From the NCBI RefSeq assembly GCF_000687735.1, contig NZ_JHXL01000001.1, positions 1 to 64,000 of the forward strand: a DNA stretch of 64,000 bases. The letters run 5' to 3'. The position numbers and the translations under genes are program-made. A model generated the notes under the pieces. It was not told the DNA's origin, did not search any database, and saw only the letters and a list, made by a program, of their open reading frames with translations. Source of the DNA: Acholeplasma equifetale ATCC 29724. GTDB lineage: Bacteria; Bacillota_I; Bacilli_A; Acholeplasmatales; Acholeplasmataceae. Positions within the stretch are counted from its first letter, which is position 1. Each line of letters begins with the position of its first letter. Of this stretch, positions 34,269 to 42,564 are shown piece by piece.

Positions 34269-35052
34269 TTTTGTATTTAAGTATTTGATTTCTTTTTCAT
34301 CTAAAAAGTTTTTTGCAGCATTATAATGATTTATTGGACTTAAACCATAATTACTGCGTCTTATATCGTAGGCTATAATTGTATTATCGAATAAATCAAT
34401 ATATAGATTCCAGTCATACTTACCACTTTTATGAGTGAGTATTGTTGTATCTGTACATACTTTCTCAAATGGACGACTTGCATCAAAGTCATGTAGTAAA
34501 TTTGGATAAATCTCATGTTCTTTTCCAGCCTTGTGTCGCTTTATTCTTGCTTTTGAACGAATACCTAATAACTTACAACACTTATGACATAAAAGATCTG
34601 AAAAGTATCGATTTGTTTTATTTCTAATATAATGCTCTATGTTTATATCCCCATATCTTATATTTAACATAAGTTTCTTTTAATTTCTTCTATTAACCAT
34701 AATCTATTCGTTTGATATCTATTTAAGATCCCTTTTCTTTTTACCCATTTATAATATCCCGAACGTGATACCCTCATATATGTGCGTAAGCTTTCAACAT
34801 TCATTTGTTTACTTAATAAAGCTATGATTTCGTATTCGCTTTGGTTTTTCTTTTATTCTCTAATGCCTCTATTCCACCTTCATTATATTTTCTAATCCAG
34901 TTTGATATCATTCCATGAGATACATTATTTTTTCTTCCTAGTTCCATGGCACTATATTCACTCGATAGAACTAGCTTAACATATTCATATTTTGCTTCTT
35001 TACTCCAGTAACGTGATTCAGTTTTATTCTTAACACCTTTAGGTCTTCCCAT
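34264..35052 (-). mobile_element. IS3-family insertion sequence remnant (orfA plus broken orfB)
   Basis: On the minus strand, orfA is intact at 35052-34822 (76 residues, MGRPKGVKNKTESRYWSKEA, an HTH with SHGMISNWIRKY) and has AGGAGGA upstream. orfB continues in another frame with YMRVSRSGYYKWVKRKG, then is broken by a stop near 34670 and resumes with YPNLLHDFDASRPFEKVCTD, the first catalytic Asp of the DDE triad (CTDTTI), and NLYIDLFDNTIIAYDI, the second. The third catalytic residue and the C-terminus are missing: the frame runs into the lipoprotein terminator at 34263. The element is dead. Confidence 0.85.
34822..35052 (-). CDS. IS3-family transposase OrfA (HTH protein)
   Basis: 76 residues, MGRPKGVKNKTESRYW then AKYEYVKLVLSSEYSAMELG, NNVSHGMISNWIRKYNEGGI, a typical IS3 OrfA HTH of the helix-turn-helix 28 type. 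Its lysine-rich end KRKTKANTKS lies where the -1 frameshift into orfB takes place in intact members. A TATAAT-like box lies about 25 bases upstream. It belongs to the inactive remnant described over 34264-35052. Confidence 0.82.
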   Translation of the reverse strand: MGRPKGVKNKTESRYWSKEAKYEYVKLVLSSEYSAMELGRKNNVSHGMISNWIRKYNEGGIEALENKRKTKANTKS

Positions 35053-35082
35053 TAATTATTCCTCCTGATAGTTAAATTATAC

Positions 35083-35123
35083 AAAAAAAAGATGCTAGTA
35101 GTTTTTTGTGTCTACTAACATCT
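35083..35123 (-). terminator. Minus-strand terminator upstream of the IS remnant
   Basis: Stem AGATGTTAGTAG/CTACTAGCATCT (read on the minus strand, one mismatch) followed by eight T. It would stop transcripts entering the insertion remnant from the right. The 265 bases from here to the Nudix gene are AT-rich and show no gene. Confidence 0.75.
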
Positions 35124-35390
35124 TACTATTTCATGGTTATCCTTTTATTTTATTTTCCAGACATAAAATTGATAAATTATATTTTTTACAACTAACAATG
35201 ATATAATTTGATTAAATGATATTCCATTCTAATAGATTAATATATAAATACTTGTATATGGAGTCAATATTAAATATAGAAACATTTTATGATATCTGAT
35301 AATTTAAATTAAACAAAATGTTAATATAGTTATGTGGAATAGAAAAATCTTGATGAATAAAGTGAATAAATAGAAATGTGAGGGTATTTA

Positions 35391-35873
35391 ATGAATTTTT
35401 GTCCGAATTGTGGAACTAAATTGAGTTCTAAAATTATAGATAATTCTTCAGTTAAGACATGTAATTCATGTGGATATATTGATTGGGATAATTGGGTTAA
35501 TATTTCATGTGTTGTCGCTGCATATACAGATAATGATGAATTGCTGCTTGTTAGATTAAAAGGTAAAGAACAAGGCAAAATTACATTTCCTGGGGGGTAT
35601 CGCGAATTGGGCGAGTCATTAATTCAAGCTGCTCAAAGAGAATTTTTTGAAGAGACCGGAATGAAAGTTGATCAACTAAAACTATTTAAGACATACACAA
35701 AAGATGAGCAACGATTAGTTTGGATAGTCTATAGGGGAAAAGTTAAAAAGACTGATTTTATTGAAAATAGTGAAGTATCAGAAGTTATTTTTATTAAAAA
35801 TATTAAAGATATTAGCCCAAATGAATTAAGAGGTAAATTAACTAAACAGTTGTTAGATGACTTGAATGTTTAA
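35391..35873 (+). CDS. Nudix hydrolase with N-terminal zinc ribbon
   Basis: 160 residues. An N-terminal zinc ribbon (FCPNCGTKL ... CNSCGYIDW) is followed by the Nudix domain, with the complete box GGYRELGESLIQAAQREFFE plus ETGM (G-x5-E-x7-REUxEExGU). NudC-like or SoxR-like zinc-ribbon Nudix proteins hydrolyse NADH, nucleotide sugars or related pyrophosphates. GAGGG lies 8 bases before the ATG. Monocistronic; after it 293 AT-rich bases without a gene. Substrate not determined. Confidence 0.9.
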   Translation: MNFCPNCGTKLSSKIIDNSSVKTCNSCGYIDWDNWVNISCVVAAYTDNDELLLVRLKGKEQGKITFPGGYRELGESLIQAAQREFFEETGMKVDQLKLFKTYTKDEQRLVWIVYRGKVKKTDFIENSEVSEVIFIKNIKDISPNELRGKLTKQLLDDLNV

Positions 35874-36166
35874 TTAATATTCACTTTTTTATACTTAATA
35901 GGCAAATATATTCTATTATTTTCGTGATATTTCTTAGCGATTGTTAAGTTTAATAATTAAACCTTAAAATAATCAATTGAATATGATTTACAATAATTAC
36001 TTGATGAAGTCAAAGAAAGTAAATTTAGCTTACTTTAATGTTATAATTGACTCATAAATGTTAAGTCTTATTTGATATTTATACATCATATTCGATTAAA
36101 AATATTAAGATAATGATGAATACATAAATTTCATGATAAATATTACCTTAACGAAGGGATAAAAAC

Positions 36167-36496
36167 ATGCAGCTTATAACATCAAAAAAAGAGATAGAAT
36201 ATTTAATAGGCAACCATAATATGGTTTTACTATACTTTAGTGGTTCTAATTGTGGTGTATGTAAAATAATAAAACCTCAAATAGTTGAATTAATCAAAAA
36301 ATATCCAAATATAAATTTATTTGAAATAGAAACAGAAAAACATGCTGATATTTCTGCCCAATATGACATATTTACATTACCATCTTTAATACTTTTTATA
36401 GATGGTAAAGAAACAATTAGAAAATTAAGATATATGAGTATAGTTGAATTAGAATCAATAATTACTAGATATTATGATTTATATTATAAAAATTAA
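36167..36496 (+). CDS. Thioredoxin-like protein
   Basis: 109 residues. The active site is CGVC in LYFSGSNCGVCKIIKPQIVE (residues about 27-42), and FTLPSLILFIDG contains the cis-proline. It reads as a thioredoxin fold with a non-standard CGVC instead of CGPC. GAAGGGAT precedes the ATG and a terminator follows the stop. It is probably a cytoplasmic disulfide reductase or thioredoxin-domain protein; the partner is unknown. Confidence 0.87.
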   Translation: MQLITSKKEIEYLIGNHNMVLLYFSGSNCGVCKIIKPQIVELIKKYPNINLFEIETEKHADISAQYDIFTLPSLILFIDGKETIRKLRYMSIVELESIITRYYDLYYKN

Positions 36497-36513
36497 AATA
36501 ATTACATTTAAAA

Positions 36514-36540
36514 ACTCTAGAATTTACTAGAGTCTTTTTA
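36514..36540 (+). terminator. Terminator of the thioredoxin-like gene
   Basis: Stem ACTCTAG/CTAGAGT, loop of six bases, then TCTTTTTA. Confidence 0.85.
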
Positions 36541-36585
36541 TTTAAATGCCGAATTCAATTAATTACTTTTCATACTAGTTATTAA

Positions 36586-36994
36586 AAATTTCAAAACAAT
36601 TTAATTAAGAAAAAACAATTTGGGCTGTATTTGAAAAATATTGTAGAGGATTTTAATGATATAGATATTTTAATCGATATTAAAGATGTTGATAAAGTTA
36701 TTAAAATAATGAATAAAAAAAGATACTCAAAGTCATTAAAATTATTTAACTCAAGTATTTTTAGAATATGAGGTTGATCGAGTCAAAATTGATATTATGT
36801 CAGAATTTAAAATAAAAACATATGATAAAATCATTGATGGTTCTTTAAAAAAAGAACAAATCGTTGAATATATTGATTTTTATGATACAAATATACCATT
36901 ACAGTCAATTGATTTATGGTTAGAATATTACACTCATATGAAAAGACTTGATAAAGTAGAATTAATTAATGTATATAAAAATAAAAGAAATTAA
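36586..36994 (+). pseudogene. Nucleotidyltransferase-like pseudogene
   Basis: The first frame (36586-36771) reads IKKKQFGLYLKNIVEDFNDI, DILIDIKDVDKVIKIMNKKR, with the DxD of a nucleotidyltransferase fold, then stops. The next frame, just before the stop, carries on with FLEYEVDRVKIDIMSEFKIK and ENQ-like helix LIDLWLEYYTHMKRL to 36994; the second Asp (VKIDIM) is the third catalytic position. A single frameshift near 36755 splits the gene, and the N-terminus has no start codon. It was probably a minimal or aminoglycoside-type nucleotidyltransferase. Confidence 0.7.
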
Positions 36995-37154
36995 ATTATG
37001 AATGAATTTAATTAATTAATAATGCATAATAATTTATCAATGATTTCATTCTTTTAAAAATAGTTTGTTCGAACACATAATTAAATCCATATTTATAAAA
37101 AATATAAACTAAAAGAAAAATGCTAATTCATTAGCAATTTTTTTATAATATAAT

Positions 37155-37204
37155 TTGACTAATAATCAAAACATACTATAATATATATGAACAGTTGTTC
37201 ATAT
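37155..37204 (+). promoter_or_regulatory. Promoter and operator of the metal-responsive operon
   Basis: TTGACT (37155-37160), 16 bases, TATAAT (37177-37182), followed at once by the perfect 20-bp palindrome ATATGAACAGTTGTTCATAT (37185-37204). This is the usual layout of an ArsR/SmtB-family operator covering the transcription start. Confidence 0.88.
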
Positions 37205-37228
37205 GTTCACTAAAAGTAGGTGATTACA

Positions 37229-37537
37229 TTGGAAATAAAAAATTATGATGTACTTGATCAAAAAATAGCATTAAAGTTATCTGGAATATTTAAAGTATTA
37301 TCAGATCCTACTCGAATAAATATTTTAAATATTTTAAAACATGGAGAAAATTCAGTTACTGAAATTGAATTAAAACTTAATATGACTCATAGTGCAATTT
37401 CTCATCAATTACGTATATTAAAAGATAAAAATTTAGTTAAGTTTAAAAAAAGAGGGAAAGAGGTTTTTTATGCTTTTGCTGATCATCACGTATTAAGTAT
37501 TTACAATCAAGCATTAGAGCATATTCAACATACATAA
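37229..37537 (+). CDS. ArsR/SmtB-family metal-sensing repressor (CzrA-like alpha-5 site)
   Basis: 102 residues from a TTG at 37229, chosen over a GTG at 37220 because AGGTGA lies 5 bases upstream. Winged HTH: IFKVLSDPTRINILNILKHG, LNMTHSAISHQLRILKDKNL and FKKRGKEVFYAFADHH. The C-terminal helix reads ADHHVLSIYNQALEHIQHT; Asp, then His at +2, +13 and +16, which is exactly the D84-H86-H97-H100 spacing of the zinc/cobalt site of CzrA. No cysteine-type alpha-3 site is visible. The gene lies 13 bases ahead of a P1B ATPase. It very likely represses this operon until zinc or cobalt binds. Confidence 0.9.
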   Translation: MEIKNYDVLDQKIALKLSGIFKVLSDPTRINILNILKHGENSVTEIELKLNMTHSAISHQLRILKDKNLVKFKKRGKEVFYAFADHHVLSIYNQALEHIQHT

Positions 37538-37550
37538 GAGGTATAAGACA

Positions 37551-39437
37551 ATGGAAAAACAACAAAAACAACACAATCATCATGATCATAAATTATTACT
37601 AATTTTATATTTTCTAGGTTTATCAGTATTTATTGGTGCTTTTTTTATAGAAAATGAAACCTGGAAAATGATTCTTAATATTGTTACAATTGTATTATCT
37701 GGTTCACATGTAATCTATGAAGGATTTAAAGATACTGTTGTAACATCAATAGAGAAAAAAGGATTCTATCCAAACGTTCACGTTCTAATGACAATCGCTG
37801 CATTTGGTGCAATTTTTATTCATGAATATTATGAAGGAGCGATGCTAATTTTAATATTTGCTGGTGCCCATTATATTGAAGATTATGCTGAAGATAAAAG
37901 TAAACGTGAAATTTCAAAACTTATGAATTTAAATGTGCCATTAGCGAGATTAATCTTAAATGATGGAACCTTTAAAATGGTTAAAGTAGAAGAGTTGCAA
38001 ATTGGAGATAAAGTTTTATGTTTAACTGGAGAACAAATTCCAACGGATGGAATTTTATCAGATGAAGAAGCTACCATTGATGAACATATGATTACTGGTG
38101 AATCAATGCCAAAAGAAAAAATAAAAAATGATAAAGTCTATGGTGGAACGATTAACCTATCTAAGGATTTTGTTATGGAAGTTACACATTTAGCACATGA
38201 TACAGTGTTAGCGAAAATCATTCATTTAGTAAGTCAAACGCAGACAAATATTTCAAGAACTGCAAAAGTTATTAAAAAAATTGAACCTATATATGTTAAT
38301 ATTGTTTTAATATTAGCACCTATATTTTATTTAGCTGGTGTATATTTATTTGATTGGGGACATGATGAAAGTATTTATCGTATGATGGTATTTTTAATTG
38401 TGACATCACCTTGTGCATTAGCTGCAACTGATATTCCTGCAAGTTTATCTGCGATCAGTAATCTAGCTAAAAACGGTATTCTTTTTAAAGGTTCAAACTA
38501 TGTATCATTAGTAAATGATGTACGTGTTGTAGCATTCGATAAGACAGGTACAATTACCAAGGGTAAACCAGTTGTAATGGATATTGTTTATGCTAACAGC
38601 ATTAATGAAAATAATAAGTCATTTTATAATTCTTTAATATATTCTCTTGAAGTTAAATCAACACATCCAATTGCGATAGCATTAGTTGAATATTTTAAAA
38701 ATGAGAAGTTTATGGATTTGGATGTTGAACAAATGATTGGCTATGGATTATCAACAAAAGTTAATGAAAAGCTATACCATATTGGTAAACCTAAAAGTAT
38801 TAAAGATGATAATTTTAATAATCAAGTAGAGGTTTTTCAAAAAGAAGGTAAAACAGTTGTAGTGTTATACGAAGATGATAATCCTATTATTTTAATGACT
38901 TTAATGGATATTGAAAAAGATAATATTAAAGAAACAATTGATTTTTTAAGAAAAGAGAACATAACCACAGTATTAATTAGTGGTGACCAAACGTATACTG
39001 CAGATTATATTGCTCATCGTGTAGGTATTGATAAAGTATATGCGAATGTCTTACCTGATCAAAAACAACAAATTATTGAAGAATTAAAACAAGAATATGG
39101 ATATACAATGATGTTAGGTGATGGTATTAATGATGCACCTGCATTAGTTTCAGCCGATGTAGGTATTTCAATGGGAGATGGTACCGATATAGCTATTGAT
39201 GTATCAGACGGAGTATTCATGAAAAATGATATATCTAAGTTAAAATATACAAAACAAATATCTAAAAAATTAAGAAGAATTGTTATTGAAAATATGATAT
39301 TTGCAATGGGTGTTGTATTATTCTTGGTTATTATGAACGTTTTTGGTTTAATGAGAATGCCAATTGCTGTTGTATTTCATGAAGGTTCTACAGTATTAGT
39401 AATATTGAACGGATTAAGAATGTTAAAAAGATTATAA
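37551..39437 (+). CDS. Heavy-metal efflux P1B-type ATPase (P1B-4-like)
   Basis: 628 residues. It begins with a His-rich stretch (QKQHNHHDHK) and no CxxC domain. TM6 carries SPC (residues 286-288, TSPCALAATDIP), the phosphorylation site is DKTGT (Asp330), then STHPIAIALVEYF (HP motif), GDGINDAPALVSADVGISMG and a last membrane segment with VFHEGSTVLVILNGLRML. SPC plus HEGST is the P1B-4 signature, typical of cobalt, zinc or iron exporters. Its upstream partner is the CzrA-like regulator, so zinc/cobalt export is the best reading. No terminator is evident behind it. Confidence 0.9.
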   Translation: MEKQQKQHNHHDHKLLLILYFLGLSVFIGAFFIENETWKMILNIVTIVLSGSHVIYEGFKDTVVTSIEKKGFYPNVHVLMTIAAFGAIFIHEYYEGAMLILIFAGAHYIEDYAEDKSKREISKLMNLNVPLARLILNDGTFKMVKVEELQIGDKVLCLTGEQIPTDGILSDEEATIDEHMITGESMPKEKIKNDKVYGGTINLSKDFVMEVTHLAHDTVLAKIIHLVSQTQTNISRTAKVIKKIEPIYVNIVLILAPIFYLAGVYLFDWGHDESIYRMMVFLIVTSPCALAATDIPASLSAISNLAKNGILFKGSNYVSLVNDVRVVAFDKTGTITKGKPVVMDIVYANSINENNKSFYNSLIYSLEVKSTHPIAIALVEYFKNEKFMDLDVEQMIGYGLSTKVNEKLYHIGKPKSIKDDNFNNQVEVFQKEGKTVVVLYEDDNPIILMTLMDIEKDNIKETIDFLRKENITTVLISGDQTYTADYIAHRVGIDKVYANVLPDQKQQIIEELKQEYGYTMMLGDGINDAPALVSADVGISMGDGTDIAIDVSDGVFMKNDISKLKYTKQISKKLRRIVIENMIFAMGVVLFLVIMNVFGLMRMPIAVVFHEGSTVLVILNGLRMLKRL

Positions 39438-39500
39438 TAGGTTAATCATAAGCAAAACTTTGAAATATGCTAAAATATAATAAATATAGTTTTACTAATA

Positions 39501-39541
39501 AGGGGGATTTACATTACTTTCACAAGTGATGTTATAAATCA
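39501..39541 (+). promoter_or_regulatory. Shine-Dalgarno, hairpin, start-codon arrangement before the GNAT gene
   Basis: AGGGGG (39501-39506) is 34 bases from the ATG at 39541. Between lies the 9-bp hairpin ACATTACTT/AAGTGATGT (39511-39519 with 39524-39532, loop TCAC, one G-T pair). Folding it out leaves about 12 bases between the Shine-Dalgarno sequence and the ATG. A TAA at 39535 in frame excludes an upstream start. Confidence 0.65.
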
Positions 39542-40659
39542 TGATAACAATAAAAGAAGTTACAACAAAAAGGTTAAGTAAGAAATTTACAAATTTTCCT
39601 ATTAAATTATTCAAAAATATTGATGCTTTTGTACCAGCTTTATCATTAGATGAAGAAAATGTATTCAGTAAAAAGAAAAATCCAGTACATGAATATTGCG
39701 ATTCAATAAGATTTTTAGCTTATAAAGATAGAAAAATTGTAGGTAGAATTGCAGGAATTATTAATCATAAGTATAATGAAGCATACCATAAGAAAATTGT
39801 ACGTTTCACACGTATTGATATGATCGATGATATAGAAGTTACAAAAACTCTAATTAATCAAGTAATTGAATGGGGTAAACAATATGGTGCAACAGAAATT
39901 ATTGGACCTATTGGTTTTACCGATTTAGATCGACAAGGTATGCTTGTTGAAGGTTTTGATGAATTCGGATCATTTATAACAATATGGAATCCAAAATATT
40001 ATCACGAACATTTAGAAAAATTAGGTTTTATCAAAGATGTTGATTGGATTGAATCACAAATTGAATGGCCTAATGAAGTTCCTGATAAAATAAAATTAGG
40101 TACAGAAATTGTTAAAAAAAGGTTTAAATATGAACTTGTAAAAATTAAACGTAAAAAAGATTTATCCAAATATGTTTATGATGCATTTGATGTATACAAT
40201 CGAGCATTTAATGTGCTATATGGATTTTATCCACTATCAAGAAAAGTCATGGATTACTATATTAAACAAGTAAAATTAATTGTAAATTTAGATTTTTTAT
40301 GGTTTGTTAGAGATGAAAACCAAAAAGTCATTGCACTTGGTGTTATGATGCCAAGTCTTGCGATGGCAAATAAAAAAAATCACGGTAAATTATTACCATT
40401 TGGCTTTATAAGAATACTTAAATCCTTAAAAAAATTTGATGTTGTGGATTTTTATTTTATTGCAGTTGATCCTGAACATCAAGGACGTGGTGTTTTCTCA
40501 TTAATTATTGAAGATGGAATACGTCAAGGAATTAAATATGGTGTAAGAATGGCTGAAACTGGGCCGGAACTAGAAAACAACAAGAAAATATTAGCCCAAT
40601 GGAAAGATTTTAACCCTAAATACCATAAACGTAGAAGATGCTATAAAATGGATATTTAA
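39541..40659 (+). CDS. GNAT-family N-acetyltransferase-like protein
   Basis: 372 residues. The start MITIKEVTTKRLSKKFTNFP, FVPALSLDEENVFSKKKNP, RIAGIINHKYNEAYHKK and GPIGFTDLDRQGMLVEGFD follow a two-lobe GNAT family; the C-terminal lobe has FYFIAVDPEHQGRGVFSLII, with the acetyl-CoA loop QGRG. ETGPELENNKKIL closes the domain. Substrate unknown; similar proteins are usually annotated as hypothetical N-acetyltransferases. Its start is set by the hairpin arrangement noted above. Confidence 0.85.
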   Translation: MITIKEVTTKRLSKKFTNFPIKLFKNIDAFVPALSLDEENVFSKKKNPVHEYCDSIRFLAYKDRKIVGRIAGIINHKYNEAYHKKIVRFTRIDMIDDIEVTKTLINQVIEWGKQYGATEIIGPIGFTDLDRQGMLVEGFDEFGSFITIWNPKYYHEHLEKLGFIKDVDWIESQIEWPNEVPDKIKLGTEIVKKRFKYELVKIKRKKDLSKYVYDAFDVYNRAFNVLYGFYPLSRKVMDYYIKQVKLIVNLDFLWFVRDENQKVIALGVMMPSLAMANKKNHGKLLPFGFIRILKSLKKFDVVDFYFIAVDPEHQGRGVFSLIIEDGIRQGIKYGVRMAETGPELENNKKILAQWKDFNPKYHKRRRCYKMDI

Positions 40660-40733
40660 TTAATTTATAAAAAATTTAATAGATACTTTATTAAAGGGGA
40701 GTTTGGGAGGACAATCCTATGATTGAGTTAATC

Positions 40734-40749
40734 TTGACACATTGACACA
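40734..40749 (+). repeat. 8-bp tandem duplication (TTGACACA x2) at the start of the diguanylate cyclase gene
   Basis: TTGACACATTGACACA. One copy keeps the frame from the ATG at 40719 with codons MIELILTQVLIW; the second copy shifts the frame, and the ATG reading ends as MIELILTH. Confidence 0.9.
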
Positions 40750-41902
40750 GGTGCTGATTTGGGCAACAGTTGTTATTGCATTAGGTCTTTTGTTCACGCA
40801 TTTTTATACTGGACATTTCCTAAAAGGATTACTTTTTTGGGTTTATGGAATTACATTTGAGTCTACAGGATTTTTAATTATTGCATTCTATGAGAACGGA
40901 ATATATAAATTGATAGCAAATATACTCATATATTTGGGTGTTATATGTTTTTACCATGGAACAAATCGTTTCTTAGATAAAAAAACGCAATGGAAAGAAT
41001 TAGTAATCGTAGGAGTAATAATAGTTATTTTATTACCGACGTTTATTTATGCATATCCAAGTGTTGAATTACGTCGATTAATGATGAGTTTAACAATTTC
41101 ATTCGTTCTTACTAGATATACACTTCTTATTTATAAAAACTTAAAGACAGATAAAGGTAAATATTTACATTTACATATACCATTTTCAATAGGTATTATT
41201 GGTGTTATGTTTGTAAGAGTTATAATGATATTTTTTAGTATAAATAATTTACCTATATATAATGAAATTACAGTTGATGATATACTTGTTGGATTTGTTT
41301 CTTTATTTGTTATTATTATTGCATCTGCAATGACTATTACAACAAATTTACTAGCAATTAGAGATTTAAGAAATGAAAGAAGATTATTAGAAAATCTTTC
41401 TAATACTGATTTTTTAACTCAAATACCAAATCGTAGATCACTTTATGAACATATGAAAAAATTAATTTCGGAAAATAAGTCATTTAAAGTTATCATTTCA
41501 GATATGGACGACTTTAAAATGATTAACGATAAATTTGGTCATAAAATTGGTGATTTAGTATTAATTGAATATGCTAAAAGACTGATGTCTGTAAAAGAAC
41601 ATCAAGATTTTATTGCTAGATTTGGTGGAGATGAATTTATCTTCATTGTAGAAAGCAGATATAGCGATGATGTATTTGGAAAAAATGTTAGAATTAAACA
41701 AAAACTTATAGGTAATATAATAGTTATTAATCATCAAGAAATTAAAATTAGAACATCAATTGGAATATCAAGTTATCCTGAAGATGGAAAGACTATTGAT
41801 GAACTTATTCGTAAGGCAGATGAAGCTTTATATATGGTTAAACTACAAGGTAAAGATAATTATGCTTTTTTCAAAGATATAGAACATCAAATTGGAAATT
41901 AA
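40742..41902 (+). CDS. Diguanylate cyclase with membrane domain, out of frame from its start
   Basis: 386 residues readable. Several N-terminal membrane segments (LIWATVVIALGLLFTHFYTG; LVIVGVIIVILLPTFIYAYP and others) and a GGDEF domain from about residue 215: NTDFLTQIPNRRSLYEHMKK, ISDMDDFKMINDKFGHKIGD and FIARFGGDEFIFIVE, the active-site motif intact. It makes cyclic di-GMP. The best start, the ATG at 40719 with GGGAGG 8 bases upstream, is separated from this frame by an extra TTGACACA. Only a TTG at 40742 remains, with no site at proper distance, so translation is probably very weak or off. Slippage could restore it. c-di-GMP signalling is rarely reported for mollicutes. Confidence 0.85.
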   Translation: MTQVLIWATVVIALGLLFTHFYTGHFLKGLLFWVYGITFESTGFLIIAFYENGIYKLIANILIYLGVICFYHGTNRFLDKKTQWKELVIVGVIIVILLPTFIYAYPSVELRRLMMSLTISFVLTRYTLLIYKNLKTDKGKYLHLHIPFSIGIIGVMFVRVIMIFFSINNLPIYNEITVDDILVGFVSLFVIIIASAMTITTNLLAIRDLRNERRLLENLSNTDFLTQIPNRRSLYEHMKKLISENKSFKVIISDMDDFKMINDKFGHKIGDLVLIEYAKRLMSVKEHQDFIARFGGDEFIFIVESRYSDDVFGKNVRIKQKLIGNIIVINHQEIKIRTSIGISSYPEDGKTIDELIRKADEALYMVKLQGKDNYAFFKDIEHQIGN

Positions 41903-41930
41903 TAATTAACTGAAAGCATGCTAAAAAAAC

Positions 41931-41959
41931 TTGAAATGCTGTGTATTTCATGTTACAAT
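41931..41959 (+). promoter_or_regulatory. Promoter of tRNA-Val
   Basis: TTGAAA (41931-41936), 17 bases, TACAAT (41954-41959), 17 bases before the tRNA. Confidence 0.85.
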
Positions 41960-41976
41960 AGTCATGCTTTTAAAAT

Positions 41977-42051
41977 GGGCAGTTAGCTCAGCGGGAGAGC
42001 ACCTGCTTGACGTGCAGGGGGCCATAGGTTCAATCCCTATACTGCCCACCA
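41977..42051 (+). tRNA. tRNA-Val (anticodon GAC)
   Basis: Full cloverleaf: acceptor GGGCAGT with ACTGCCC, discriminator A and encoded CCA, D-arm GCTC/GAGC, anticodon stem CCTGC/GCAGG with loop TTGACGT (GAC at 42009-42011), T-arm ATAGG/CCTAT with TTCAATC. Flanked by TTTTAAAAT on both sides. The IS3-type deleted element lies 40 bases downstream. Confidence 0.95.
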
Positions 42052-42091
42052 TTTTAAAATCAGTTATAAAATAAAAGGCCATACTTTGATA

Positions 42092-42318
42092 TGAACCCCA
42101 ATAGTTGGACCAAGTAAGATTGGAAAGACTAAAGGGGTTTTTATTATGAAATTAAATTTAAAACGCTCAATCAATTAGAATTAGCTATTAAAGAATGTAT
42201 TCATTACTATAACAATGAAAGAATTACAGTAAAATTAAAAGGATTGACTTCTGTTCAATTTAGAAATCAATCCTTTAATTAAAATATTAAATTTTATTTA
42301 GTCCAATATATAGGGTAC
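42092..42318 (+). mobile_element. Internally deleted IS3-family element
   Basis: Left end TGAACCCCAATAGTTGGACC and right end TAGTCCAATATATAGGGTACA are imperfect inverted repeats of IS150/IS3 type. Inside, an orfA-like ATG (42146, with AAAGGGG upstream) soon joins to the orfB C-terminus: FKTLNQLELAIKECIHYYNN, RITVKLKGLTSVQFRNQSFN, stop at about 42280. Nearly all the transposase is deleted, leaving about 230 bases, MITE-like. It differs from the remnant at 34264. The 240 bases behind it up to the next gene are extremely AT-rich and hold no gene. Confidence 0.78.
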
Positions 42319-42564
42319 ATTTTAACTACACTTTAGGACTTTTTTTAATGAAAATATATATAAAATTCTACTTTATTATAATATTTTTGCATAATATATA
42401 TTTTTATTATAAGATTAAATGTGGTTATGAAGACAAAATGAGTGAATAATATATCAAAAAATATATATTAATGTATTATTATATTATCAAAAATATATTT
42501 ATGCATTTTAAAGTAACTTTTATAGATTAATTGATATCAGGTTTGTTAAGAAAGGGGTGAAAAT

